The notes beneath the pieces are model-generated. The model did not search any database. It was not told the DNA's origin and saw only the letters and a list, made by a program, of their open reading frames with translations. The position numbers were made by a program, and so were the translations under genes. Shown here piece by piece: positions 23,465 to 33,484 of a DNA stretch of 64,000 nucleotides (positions within the stretch are counted from its first letter, which is position 1; each line of letters starts with the position of its first letter). The stretch lies in NCBI GenBank assembly GCA_963969495.1, contig OZ018322.1, positions 160,108,848 through 160,172,847 of the forward strand. The letters run 5' to 3'. The stretch is from Ceratothoa steindachneri (lineage: Eukaryota > Arthropoda > Malacostraca > Isopoda > Cymothoidae).

Positions 23465-24035
23465 ATTCTGGTGCCTGGTTTTAAAGGGTCATCCGCAGTA
23501 TCTGATCTCATTTCTTTTGGCCCTCTGACAGATTCTTTTGAGGGTTATTCTTGTATATTTAAGATTCTGGTTTAAGAAACTGTAGCAAAGTCGTTACCGA
23601 TTTCCCATTTTCCCCTTTTGTGTGCATATTTTGTATTCAATTATGTGATCTTGTGAAACTTTAACACTTTCCATACATCCTCTGCCATATTAGAAAAAGA
23701 GTTCGTTTTATTTCTTTTTTTTTATTGTGTTGTCGTTTTCTTCCTGCGTATTTTGCCACACATGCTCTCGCTAAAATTCCAGAGTGAATATTTCAAGTAT
23801 AATTAAGAATTCGCGCCATGCGAAATAATTATCTCAGTATTCATTTGTTTTTTAAGTTTCGAATCATAGGGCCGCCAAAGCCTACCAGTACTTCACCTGT
23901 GCATCACATAATTACCCCTTTTTTGTGGTGCTTTTTTTGAAAGCTGTTCTAACGCGATAAAATATCCTCATTTTTTAACTTGTTCAAGTTGCAACGAGAG
24001 TCTCTCGCGCTCAATTGCAAGGACTACTAACCTTA
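23465..24035. other. probable 5' leader of the family B element
   Basis: No coding motif; it lies between the 5' LTR and gag. Confidence 0.35.
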
Positions 24036-24039
24036 TATC

Positions 24040-25180
24040 CAACAGGAGGAAAGGATGAATGAAAAGAGAGAATACAAAAAGAAAGAAAAGAAAACGAACG
24101 AGAATAAGAAAGAGAAGAGATAGAACGAGAAGAAAGAAGAGAAAGAGAAAAACGAGACTAAAGAAGCGAGAGAGAAGAAAAGGAACGACAAGAAAGGGAA
24201 AGAATCCGCCTTCATGAACTTAAAATGAGTAGGACCAGGAACGAGACGCTGTCCATCAGCGAAGCTTCACCTTCTGCATCGCTTAAACTTCCAGTTTTCA
24301 AGGAAGGCGAGGATTTAGGAGCCTTCTTAATTCACTTCACGTAAATCTTCGAAATAAACGATTGGGACATGGAGGCAGATGGAGCAACTCAATTATTACC
24401 CTCACTAAATTCCAAACTCCGAGATATATTCATATCACTTCCCTCGGAGGCAACATTGATTATTCAACCATAAAATCAGAGTTAATGGCGGCATATAGAA
24501 TGACTTCAGACTTTTACCGATCCAAATTCAGACATGCCTGCCTTTAGCAAGGCCAAACATACCATCAGTTTGGGTACACCCTCCAGCGTCACCTCAACTT
24601 TTAGATCGATGCTTTTAAAATCCCGCATGACTACACTCGTTGACTTCTTTCTGAGACACTAGTTGTTGGCTACACTTCTGGCTGAAGTTAGAGCTTTTGT
24701 AAAAGACCGGGGATGCTTCACATTGAAGGATTGCACAGAAGAGGCCGACATTTATTCACCAAGCCACAACCTTTATGCGAAAGAAAAAAAGAAAACGGTT
24801 CTATTACCTAAGACAAACAAAGGTAAATTCATCCTGCAAAATGGAAACAAGTTTACCAAGGTAACTAGTCCGTCGAAGTCGAAATTACTCTTTTCGTCCG
24901 AACACCGGGATGTAAAACCATTTTCTTCAGGCCCCTCTACGTCATATTTTTCCAGGAGACCCATGATTTGTCTTTTCTGTGGTGTGGAAGGTCACTTAAA
25001 AACGAACTGCACCTACAACTTTCAGTTCAGGGATAATTCCCGTCACCAGGTACACCAATTCTGTACCACGTCTGCGCTTCCGTCAAAACCATCGGAATCT
25101 TCTGCTCCCCCGAGCACCTCAAGTCCCAGGTGCCAAGAGCTAAACTTCTTGTTTGATAAGAATTCCCCTGGAGTCTGTAA
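24040..25180 (+). pseudogene. Gypsy family B gag
   Basis: The start is an extremely charged K/E/R stretch (about 24040-24200), a coiled coil in the proper frame, ending RIRLHELKMSRTRNETLS. Then comes KLPVFKEGEDLGAFLIHFT with a stop, and LNSKLRDIFISLPSEA (about 24400-24450), as in the copies at 57885 and 13400. Several frameshifts follow. The last open stretch starts at about 24663 (LAEVRAFVKDRGCFTLKDC, EEADI). It contains the nucleocapsid knuckle CLFCGVEGHLKTNC (about 24970-25011) with all ligands present and runs on in frame into the protease. The large Lys/Arg and Pro/Ser content after the knuckle is typical of the family. Confidence 0.75.
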
Positions 25181-25340
25181 GTTCGAATCCGGAACGATTA
25201 ATGGCTGCCGTTTCTCCACTCTCGCGAGAGATACCGGAAGCACCTGCATAGTTGTGTCGGATAAGTGGCTTCGCACAGTATCCCCGGACCATAATAAATT
25301 TGCCGTCGTGCATGACTACTTGGGCCGTGCCCATTGATTC
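25181..25340 (+). pseudogene. Gypsy family B protease
   Basis: In frame with the gag end: GTINGCRFSTLARDTGSTC, IVVSDKWL, FAVVHDYLGRAH, then a stop at 25337. The retropepsin active site DTG is intact here (about 25231-25239). The C-terminal part continues after the stop as FPIVKCYIHCAYFTGWAE. About 350 bases of eroded sequence separate it from the integrase zinc finger. Confidence 0.75.
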
Positions 25341-25599
25341 CCCATCGTTAAGTGTTACATCCATTGTGCGTACTTCACTGGCTGGGCAGAAACTTAGAAA
25401 CATCACGTTTTTCAGAATTCAAAGAGGTCATTACTGAAGACTTCGCAATGCGCCCAAAGAAATGCGATTTTTTCAGACCTCTGTCGGCAAAGGCTTAGTC
25501 AAAAGAGAAAGAAGCCACCCGAGGAAATAAGGTGATCTCCTACCAAGTTACGGACTGCTAACTTTACCGTGCGTGCCCAGAAAACGGTAAACATTCGAC

Positions 25600-25930
25600 G
25601 CGAGTATTGTGTATCTCGCGTTTCCACGTTAGGCACATTTTAACCACTGCTCATGAGAGCCTATTTTAAGGCTATTTTAGCAACACGAAGACCAACCAAA
25701 AGATCTTCAAATATTTTTATTACCCAGGTCCCATGAAGAAATTCTTCACTACTGCAAGTCTTGCAACATCTGCCCAAAGACTGCCATCAAAGGACGATTT
25801 AAGCCCGCACCATTGCAGAGAGGAACCCAAATCCCAGAGCCGTTTTCCCGTGTCGTAATTGTTTGCATCGGTCCCATATAGCCCCGTCGCGTGAAAGACA
25901 CAGTCAGGTGCTAACTTTAGTTCCCCGATG
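25600..25930 (+). pseudogene. Gypsy family B integrase, zinc-binding N-terminus and start of core
   Basis: RFHVRHILTTAHESLF (two zinc-ligand His) is followed by FKYFYYPG and, after a one-base shift, HEEILHYCKSCNICPKTA (two Cys; about 25735-25790). Together they form an H2C2 domain. GTQIPEPFSRVVI and IGPI (about 25825-25880) is the entry to the catalytic core; the first catalytic Asp position reads Val-Cys (VVIVCIGPI versus ALDFIGPI in the copy at 56307). No RT lies between this and the protease, again giving PR-IN order. The core is cut short near 25930 by LINE sequence. Confidence 0.7.
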
Positions 25931-25976
25931 CCGTTCCGTTGAAGAATAATTGGATTAATTTTGTATATATTCCACA

Positions 25977-26920
25977 AGAATTCTTGTAGTTTTGTGTAAT
26001 GACTTATAAGAATATATGACATTATTTGTCATTATTATTGTGTATATATTTTTTATGAGTTACCATGTTCGTATATACCTTTTTTGTATTGTGGGCCCTT
26101 TCTTTTTTTATAATAGCTTCGTCACTTCGCCCCCTACAACTAGTTAAAAACTATGCTGCTCGGCTACTCCTTCGCCGCGCCAGGTTCTCTCCCTCGATGC
26201 CTCTGTTACAGGAGCTATACTGGCTACCTATTCGTTACCGTTACTATAAAATTCTCATCACCTATAAGGCCCTAAACCTCGAGGCTCCACCTTATCTCTC
26301 GTCTGCCCTCTCCCGTCGTCAAATTCCTCGGGCACTCCGGTCTACTCTCACTCCCATCCTGAGCACTCCTTATTCTGTCCTCTGCTCGATGGGTGACGTT
26401 CCTTCTCAGTTTGTGCTCCTAGACTCTGGAATGCCCTTCCTGTCGAAGTCTGATCCTCTACCTCCCTTGCTACTTTTAAACGTCTCCCGAATACTCATTT
26501 CATCAGAATTGCCTTCTCTTTCCTGTAAACATTCTCTACACTCGCTACACAACCTGCGCTCTATGAGGGCTAACAGCTCCGAAGTGCGCATTATTAATAC
26601 TTATTATCATTATTATTATTATCGTATGTAAGCCACTGGTTATCGAGACTATGATGACCAAGGCTATTGATTACCATTCCTTTCTATCTATTGTATTATT
26701 ATTATTCTTGTTTTATGTAACGCCTTATAAGAATATGTGCTATTATTTTTTTATCATTGTGTGTATATTTTGGATGAGTTACCCTGTTAGTATGTACCTT
26801 TTTTTGTATTGTGAGACTTTTCTTTTATTTTGAATATCCTTGTTTTTAAGCCCCTGGTTAACGAGACTATGTTGCCCCCGGCTAATAATAACTATTTTGT
26901 CTGTCTTATTTTATTACTAC
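25977..26920 (+). mobile_element. L2-like LINE 3' end with repeated 3' tail
   Basis: An open stretch (26107-26580) encodes the C-terminal end of an L2-group polyprotein: LRPLQLVKNYAARLLLRRAR, LQELYWLPIRYRYYKIL, ITYKALNLEAPPYLS. A (TTA/ATT)n stretch follows the coding end at 26592-26625. The last part matches the 3' end of the minus LINE at 10716-10800. A ~115-bp tail segment occurs before (25985-26100) and after (26710-26830) the coding piece, so two 3' tails seem to be arranged in tandem. Confidence 0.7.
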
Positions 26921-27417
26921 TGTTATATTTTTTCGTGATATGTTCGGTAATGGAAATACCGAGCATTTCCATAGTACTCTTTATTTGACTTATTTTTTTG
27001 CAGAGTACCCGGTACCATCTCTTTTCTAATTCTGCCCCTATGGTAAATAAACCGTGTAATTACCTTATATTAGTCTGAAGTCACTTCCTTCGGAAGCTCT
27101 ATCTTTGGAGGGAAGTTGATGTCAGAGAGAGAAGGTCCCATCACCCTCCTAGAACTCAACGTCTACCTGTGTCGCTTGAGAAGATAGACCTGCATGGTTA
27201 GACAGCCCAAAGGTAGCCGCGAGATTTTCGCGGGACCGCATAATCGGTTGTGCGTTCCATTCCTCGCCGTCTGATCGGCGCCAGACCTACGGCGTCAAGG
27301 ACCTTTGCGCAAAGCTGTGAGGCAACCAAAACTACCCCTGCTCCCATGGTGCGACATGTCTAATGGGATTTCAGTCACCCTTTTGGGGACCCCGGTGACC
27401 TGCTTCCGCCGAGGCAC

Positions 27418-27425
27418 TATAAATA
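27418..27425 (+). promoter_or_regulatory. TATA box of family B LTR
   Basis: tataaata in a locally GC-richer setting, about 135 bases before the conserved LTR block. It is a likely Pol II promoter of the element. Confidence 0.4.
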
Positions 27426-27965
27426 CTTGGAGAAAAGCTTTGAGAAACCAGTACAATACAGACCTGTCATGGTTAGCAGCTACCTACATTCTCGTACACT
27501 ATTCTTCGCCTCCCAACGGCTTCTAGCTAAGGACGCGAAGTGTCATCTCTACCTGATCTTGCTCGTACCCAAGACTAGAGTTCCCGCCGACAGACCATAG
27601 ACACGGACAGGCATCTATCACTTGGTTATCGACTTCGTTCAACGACTCGAGTACTCCCTCGCTCATTTCTCAGCGAGGTAAAAGAGGGAGGAAGGAATCT
27701 TTAAAATGGAACATTGCATCACCCCGTTTACTCGAAGTATTTAAGCCTTCAGTCAATTAGGCTTTACGTGAGTGTCCCTGATAAATGAACTCTACCATTT
27801 TCCCTGGAAGCAATCTCCATACATCCTTTCTTGAACTCTCGTACCCGTCGAGTCATTTGTATCCCCTGAGCCTGTTTGGTACCCCGGGTCTCATTTTATT
27901 TATTGTCACTTATTTACATGTGCTATTAATATTTCTTTTTTATATAGTAAAGTTATATACTTTTC

Positions 27966-27970
27966 TACCA
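27966..27970. repeat. target-site duplication TACCA of element A
   Basis: TACCA at 27966-27970 is repeated exactly at 33336-33340 beyond the 3' LTR. Confidence 0.9.
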
Positions 27971-29110
27971 TGTGATAGAACGAGTGGAAGCTGCGTTAAA
28001 TTCAACTTCTATCACATATTAATTAAAACCATGATGTTGCCCACGTGCATCTTCGATTCGAAGCTTAGCGCCTTATCACAGCCACCGGATGTCAATGTTT
28101 AAACAAGGAGGTTATCGTTCCCTCGTTCGCCCCCATACGCTGACCTCGCCAGATTGAGTTAGGCTTATGGGCAGATAAGGCATTGTTCTCCGGCCCGGCT
28201 GTGCGTTCGCTCGAAGCTTCCACTCCATTGTCCCCCACGACAAGGAGATGTCCTGGCTATTTATATGGAAACTTTACCACTAAGATCAGATAGGAGATCC
28301 AGATTTTCGTCGCGAAACATCACCACGATTCTCTCTCACTTCGTGCGCCAAGGGACCTCGACCTCGAGATTCACCATCACTTGTCCAGAAGGAGGACAAA
28401 AATCCCTTGAGTGCCAAAGTTCGAGCCTTTGCAACGCCAAGTCCAAAAGGCTTCCTCCTTGTTGTTCAGAGGAGAACAGCATTAGAACAGGCAGTGTTCT
28501 TGAGCCCGTAGACAAGAGACGGTTCTCACCCCCCCCCCCTTTGTTCAGAAGAGAACAGCTTAGAACAGCCATTGTTCTTCAAGCCGTTCGTTGAGAAACG
28601 GTTCTCATTCCCAAGACGACACGTCAGGATTCTTTTATCCCCTCCCCTTCGGCTGGAACTCGCCAGAGGACCGAAAATTTCTTCAAGCCACCTTCCACTG
28701 CACCACTAGTGTAAAAGTTACGTAAGCCAAACGTCACCTTGAGTACTTAACCCTTTTGTCAATTCTATCCTGTGCTTTAAATGGTTTATCGAACCATCCC
28801 ATCTCTTTAACTCTATATTTGTTTTATCTTTTTAAATCCTCTAAATCCTCGGATTAGCCGAGCCCCCACGACCCTTTCCATTCTCTGTTTATGTCAATAT
28901 TTTCCGTCTCGTGTTTGTTGATACTTATTATTAATAAAACTCTATTTTATTAATGATAGCAATATTATTATCCTTGAGCTCAGTTCCACTTCTTAAGCAT
29001 ATCGAAGATACATAATATCGGCCGCCAGACATTAACGCACTCTTAAGATAATTAAAGAAGTTCCCTCAACGAATAGTCATATATGGTATATCGTCGAGAG
29101 TCCATTCTAC

Positions 29111-29114
<4 letters not shown>
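27971..29114 (+). repeat. element A 5' LTR
   Basis: It starts with a 10-bp inverted repeat (tgtgatagaa, 27971-27980 / ttctatcaca, 28007-28016). A TATA-like tttatat lies at 28261-28267, palindromes AGAACA-N5-TGTTCT at 28484-28500 and 28562-28578, and aataaa at 28933-28938. It ends in CA. Promoter in U3, then a polyadenylation signal, is normal LTR order; the palindromes lie between them, probably in the transcribed part. Confidence 0.9.
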
Positions 29115-29149
<35 letters not shown>

Positions 29150-29152
29150 TAT
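29115..29152. repeat. (TA)n(CA)n tract at the place of the primer-binding site
   Basis: TA repeats start on the first base after the 5' LTR and run about 30 bases, then cacacac. No TGG-type tRNA primer-binding site is seen here. Confidence 0.85.
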
Positions 29153-29502
29153 TTAAATTTGGGATTAGGTGTGTAAGGTTTAACGCTATATCTTTGCAAA
29201 CACTGGTCTAAGTCGAGTAAAGCATAGTGTTATTCGTTATAATAGTAGAATATAGTAGTTCCCTTTTTTTTTAACGATTGCTATCCCCTTTTTTTTAAAC
29301 TTAAGAAGCTGGAGTAGCTCAAGGAACTGTTATAATAATTTGTTTGTGTTTTTTTTGTGTGATTTTAGTCAGTGGTTATTTAGAGTAAGAAACCAAGTAC
29401 GAATAGGTCAGTGCCCACATTTAGGTAGGCTAATTCTATAGAGGCATTATTCTTGTTGCAAGGAATTTTAGTTGGTTGACTAGTGGGCCCCCAAGTGCAA
29501 AG

Positions 29503-30277
29503 ATGACTCAGTTCGAAATCGTTAATGCGCAAGGAGAATCCTTGGGACTTTCCGGAAAAGAACTAATTAAGTACATAAGAGAGGAACGGATAAGACAAGT
29601 TGAGCTTTACCATCAGATTGAATTAGCTCGGATTGAAGCAGAAATACAAAAAAAAAGAAGGAAAGCGAAATGGAAAGAGTAATCCGACAAGAGGAACGAG
29701 AAAGAGAAATACAACGAGAAAAACGAGAAAGAGAAATACAACGAGAGGAACGAGAAAGAGAAATCCAAAGAGAAGAAAGAGAAAGGGAAAGAGTAATCCG
29801 ACGAGAGGAACGAGAAAGAGAAATACAACGAGAGGAACGAGAAAGAGAAATACAACGAGAAGAATGAGAAAGAAAAATACAACGAGAAGAACGAGAAAAA
29901 AAATCCAACGAGAAGAAAGAAGGAAGGATTCGCGCTCCTTCCCAGGAAAGCTGACAAAGTTTCCGAGCCCCGTAAAACCCCAAAACTTCTTTCCCCAAAA
30001 CCAACAACGGGACTCCAAACCTCCCGTTAAGATTTCTTCTCCATCTCTCTTCCCAAAGCGACCAATCATATGCTTCACCTGTGGTGTAGAAAACCACATG
30101 AGCTGGAATTGCCCCCAAAATTCTAGGCTTAAAAGCGGACCAGCCCACCAAGTTGACCAGATTAATACAACCCCGGCTCCCCCGGTGGTACAAACCCAAG
30201 CAGAAACTTCTTCCCCTCCGTCAGGCCACCAGGTAAAGTTGATTTTTGATAAAAGTTACGGGAACTTTAAAATTTGA
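29503..30277 (+). pseudogene. element A gag: N-terminus, 9-residue charged repeats, CCHC knuckle
   Basis: It starts MTQFEIVNAQGESLGLSGKE and continues for about 60 residues. A frameshift lies in the A9 run near 29648-29656. The next frame is a coiled coil of 9-residue units (EEREREIQR-type, 27-bp repeats, about 29685-29900). A second break near 29867 follows. Then come GKLTKFPSPVKPQNF and the knuckle CFTCGVENHMSWNC (30073-30114), all ligands kept, and VKLIFDKSYGNFK. The capsid present in the other gag copies is absent between coil and knuckle. The frame closes at 30275 and shifts into the protease. Confidence 0.75.
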
Positions 30278-30640
30278 GGAGGGCAGCTTGAACGGCTGTC
30301 GAGTATCGACTCTCATCAGGGACACAGGATGTACGTGTTTCATCGTGTCCGACGAACTCCTCCCAGTGGCCTCTAACCACGAAAGATTTGCGGTGGTACA
30401 TGACCACCTTGGGCGGGCGAACTGATTCCCCGTCGTTAGATGTTACCTGCAGTGTCAATATTATGATGGCTGGGCTGAAGTCATTATAGCACCCATACAA
30501 TTCTGTTCCGTACTTATAGGACAGAGCCCCCAAGTAAGTTTCGACCCTGTGTTTCAGGCCGCTCTTCCTCGAGGCCGAGATAAGAAAGAAGCCCCGGAGC
30601 CCGTCCTCATCAGAACCCCGATACCGTCCGATTTCTCGGA
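30278..30640 (+). pseudogene. element A protease
   Basis: Conceptual translation gives GSLNGCRVSTLIRDTGCTC, then FIVSDELL and HERFAVVHDHLGRAN, a stop, and FPVVRCYLQCQYYDGWAEV. The retropepsin DTG (about 30327-30335) is intact. The frame stays open for another ~80 residues of low similarity. No integrase text follows before the RT linker near 30870; in the other copies integrase sits exactly there. Confidence 0.75.
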
Positions 30641-30869
30641 AACCCTTAACCAGGACTTTAGGACGGCACAGAAGGAGTGTGAATCACTAACACCCTTAGG
30701 TGATAAGGCCCAAGACAAGGACACGTAGACTGTCCGTGGACCCCAAGAAAAAAAGAACCCCCAACGCGCCCATGGAGATACCTTCGTAGAACTGGACAAA
30801 ACATCGGCTTTGAAGAAGATTACCCCGCGGAGTCCCTTAATGTAATATAGACAGTGTGAATCCAACCTG

Positions 30870-31774
30870 ATGTCGATTACCCTCCTCCTTCCCTACCAGG
30901 CGAGTCTTTGGAACCCTCTGACCTGGATAGTGACGCGCAGCTGACACCACGTCAGAAGAGTCAGCTACAAGAACTAATAAAATGGAGTCACCATTTACCC
31001 GCCCTATTAGCTCTTTTCGAGCGACTGCGTGAAAATTGCCTCACCATTGGCCCCAGCAAATAAAATTTTGCCCACGAAACCATCAAATATTTGGGTTTCA
31101 AAATAGGACAAAGCAAGTTAGGTCCCCAAGAGAACAAGATTAAGGTAATCGCCGACATGCCCCTCCCGATTACAATGAAGCCCTTAAGATCGTTCCTAGG
31201 ATCAGCTTCTCACTATCAGCGATTTGTTTCGAAATTCGCTGCAATTTCGGCCCCCCTCAGCCCCCTTCAAAAAAAGAATTTTCCCGATCGTTTACGTTGG
31301 AATGATGTCGCTGTTTCCCATTTTAATCAGCTCAAGAGTAAATTCATTTCTGCCCCCATTTTAAAGTTTCCCAACCCGGAAAAATCCTTTGGGGTTAAGA
31401 CCGACGCGTCCAACCAAAGCATTGGAGGTGTACTCCTTCAATACGAGGATGACCGCACGAGTCATCCAGTTGCATATGCTAGTCGTCAATTATTACCACG
31501 CGAAAAGAGATATGCCACTATGTAAAAGGAAGCTCTATCAATTATCTGGTTCATAGACAAATTCAAGATGTACTTGATAGGTAAAGAATTTCAAATAGGA
31601 ACCGACCACCGTCCGTTAGCCTATATAAGGAATGTGCGACACTCAAATGGCCGCATCATGCGCTGGAGTTTACTCTTGCAAGAGTATCAGTTTAAAATAA
31701 ATTATATAAAAGGTTCCGATAACCAAGTTGCTGACGCCCTTAGTAAGAATGCGTTACCGAATAGCGTAGAGTAA
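30870..31774 (+). pseudogene. element A RT remnant and RNase H
   Basis: The linker (DVDYPPPSLPGESLEPSDLD, about 30870-30930) runs into LTPRQKSQLQELIKW. The text then jumps straight to the end of RT, ALFERLRENCLTIGPSK, so the RT palm with YxDD is deleted. After a stop comes the thumb, IKYLGFKIGQSKLGPQENK (31080-31135), and SFLGSASHYQRFV. RNase H follows: KTDASNQSIGGVLLQYED (catalytic Asp), SRQLLPREKRYATM, one stop (31523), KEALSIIWFIDKFKMYL, GTDHRPLAYI, and NQVADALSKNALPN at the end. RNase H thus has all usual blocks and a single stop. It is the last domain; 420 non-coding bases separate it from the 3' LTR. Confidence 0.85.
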
Positions 31775-32184
31775 GTGTAGTCATAGGATTAGTATCTCCA
31801 TGTAGGTATATACCGTCTTGTACGACTTAAATTAAGATTCTCTTGTAATATAATTAATTAATGAATATATCTGAATTTTGTAACGCTCAATGTCTAATTT
31901 TTTTTGTATGTATATATATTTGTACCAATTAATTTACGTATAAATTATTTTGTCCCGTATGTACTAATTTTATATCATTCCATTGTTCCATGCCTTTTTT
32001 TTCTTTGATTAAGTTGTATTCAAGGTTATTTTCCCCTGTAATCTAAAGATCAAAATAATCATATGTATTGAAGTAATACTAGTTAGGTGCAGGAAGGTAC
32101 GGTTGGTACAAGAAAACGAATTCTTCACAACGGAGCTCTATCGTTGTCCCTTCTCTCTTTTTTTTCAAAGTGACAACTTCCCCT
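31775..32184 (+). other. element A 3' untranslated region
   Basis: AT-rich, no open frame, no integrase or envelope motif. Confidence 0.6.
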
Positions 32185-32196
32185 GGAATGGAGGGG
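32185..32196 (+). promoter_or_regulatory. polypurine tract of element A
   Basis: ggaatggagggg directly precedes the TG of the 3' LTR, as required for plus-strand priming in LTR retrotransposons. Confidence 0.75.
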
Positions 32197-33335
32197 TGTG
32201 ATAGAACGAGTGGAAGCTGCGTTAATTTCAACTTCTATCACATATTAATTAAAACCACGATGTTGCCCACGTGCATCGTCGATTCGAAGCTTGGCGCCTT
32301 ATCACAGCCACCGGATGTCAATGTTTAAACAAGGAGGTTATCGTCCCCCCGTTCGCCCCCATACGCTGACCTCGCCAGATTGAGTTAGGCTTATGGGCAG
32401 ATAAGGCATTGTTCTCCGGCCTGGCTGTGCGTTCTTTCGAAGCTTCCACTCCATTGTCCCCCACGCCAAGAATATGTCCTGGCTATTTATATGGAAACTT
32501 TACCACTAAGATCAGTTTGGAGATCCAGATTTTCGTCGCGAAACATCACCACGATTCTCTCTCACTTCGTGCGCCAAGGGACCTCGACCTCGAGATTCAC
32601 CTTCACTTGTCCAGAAGGAGGACAAAAATCCCTTGAGTGCCAAAGTTCGAGCCTTTGCAACGCCGAGTCCAAAAGGCTTCCTCCTTGTTGTTCAGAGGAG
32701 AACAGCATTAGAACAGGCATTGTTCTTGAGCCCGTAGACAAGAGACGGTTCTCACTTCCCCCCTTTGTTTAGAAAAGAACAACGTAGAACATCCATTGTT
32801 CTTTAAGCCGTTCGTCGAGAAACGGTTCTCATTCCCAAGACGCCACCTCAGGATCCTTTTTTCCCTCTTCTTCGGCTGGAACTCGCTAGAGGACCGAAAA
32901 TTCCTTCAAGCCACCTTCCACTGCACCACTAGTGTAAAAGTTACGTAAGCCAAACGTCACCTTGAGTACTTAACCCTTTTGTCAATTCTATCCTGTGCTT
33001 TAAATGGTTTATCGAACCATCCTATCTCTTTAACTCTATATTTGTTTTATCTTTTTAAATCCTCTAAATCCTCGGATTAGCCGAGCCCCTACGACCTTTT
33101 CCATTCTCTGTTTATGTCAATATTTTCCGTCTTGTGTTTGTTGATACTTATTATTAATAAAACTATTTTATTAATGATAGCAATAATATTATCCTTGAGC
33201 TCAGTTCCACTTCTTAAGCATATCGAAGATACATAATATCGGCCGCCAGACATTAACGCACTCTTAAGATAATTAAAGAAGTTCCCTCATTGAATAGTCA
33301 TATATGGTATATCGTCGGGAGTCGATTCTACGACA
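32197..33335 (+). repeat. element A 3' LTR
   Basis: It matches 27971-29114 almost throughout. TATA-like tttatat is at 32486-32492, palindromes at 32710-32726 and 32786-32802, and aataaa at 33156-33161. It is followed by TACCA. Confidence 0.9.
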
Positions 33336-33480
33336 TACCATTAGTTTATCTAAACTCAGAACCTATAAGAATTGATTATTTAGGCCAACGTCACTTGACT
33401 TTGTATATTTATCCCTCGCACTAGGATCTGAATCTCGATTTTCTAGCGTGTCCCCTTCACAGGCACCCGACGAAACTTAT
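33336..33480 (+). repeat. Gypsy family B 3' LTR, right part
   Basis: It continues the LTR interrupted at 27970. Blocks ttatttaggccaa and ggatctgaatct match ttatttaggccaa and ggatctgtatcc at 23356-23420. The right end is approximate. Confidence 0.75.
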
Positions 33481-33484
33481 CGCA

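Larger units (their letters stand above)
27000..27970 (+). repeat. Gypsy family B 3' LTR, left part (interrupted by element A)
   Basis: 27553-27970 matches the 5' LTR at 22913-23330. The stretch before it has no second copy but includes a good TATA box (27418-27425), so the LTR probably starts further left, perhaps near 27000; the exact start is not seen. The LTR continues at 33336 after the insertion. Confidence 0.65.
27971..33335 (+). mobile_element. Gypsy family A element with complete LTRs but internal deletions
   Basis: It is bounded by LTRs of 1144 and 1139 bases that differ at only a few percent of positions by eye, both starting TGTGATAG and ending CTACGACA, with a perfect 5-bp target duplication. 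Internal order: gag N-terminus and coiled-coil repeats, zinc knuckle, protease, RT linker, RT thumb, RNase H, then directly a polypurine tract (ggaatggagggg, 32185-32196) and the 3' LTR. Missing are the gag capsid, the whole integrase and the RT palm. It is thus a non-autonomous deletion derivative that still has the cis-acting ends. It inserted in the 3' LTR of family B. Confidence 0.9.

Noticed and set aside
24033..24215. Phe/Ser-rich minus-strand frame
   Set aside because: Antisense of the charged gag coiled coil.
25181..25195. Perfect B-box-like gttcgaatcc suggesting a tRNA
   Set aside because: It lies in the conserved Gypsy protease lead (CKFESGTING) and has no A box or cloverleaf around it.
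28265..28594. 109-codon frame repeated in each family A LTR
   Set aside because: It lies within the LTR, crosses the palindromes, is not kept in frame between copies (ends differ at 28594 and 32772) and has no known domain.
29115..29152. CRISPR-like or other array
   Set aside because: Simple TA/CA dinucleotide repeat; no spacer structure anywhere in the window.
29567..30199. 210-codon minus-strand frame rich in Ser/Phe/Leu
   Set aside because: Antisense shadow of the 27-bp coding repeats of gag.
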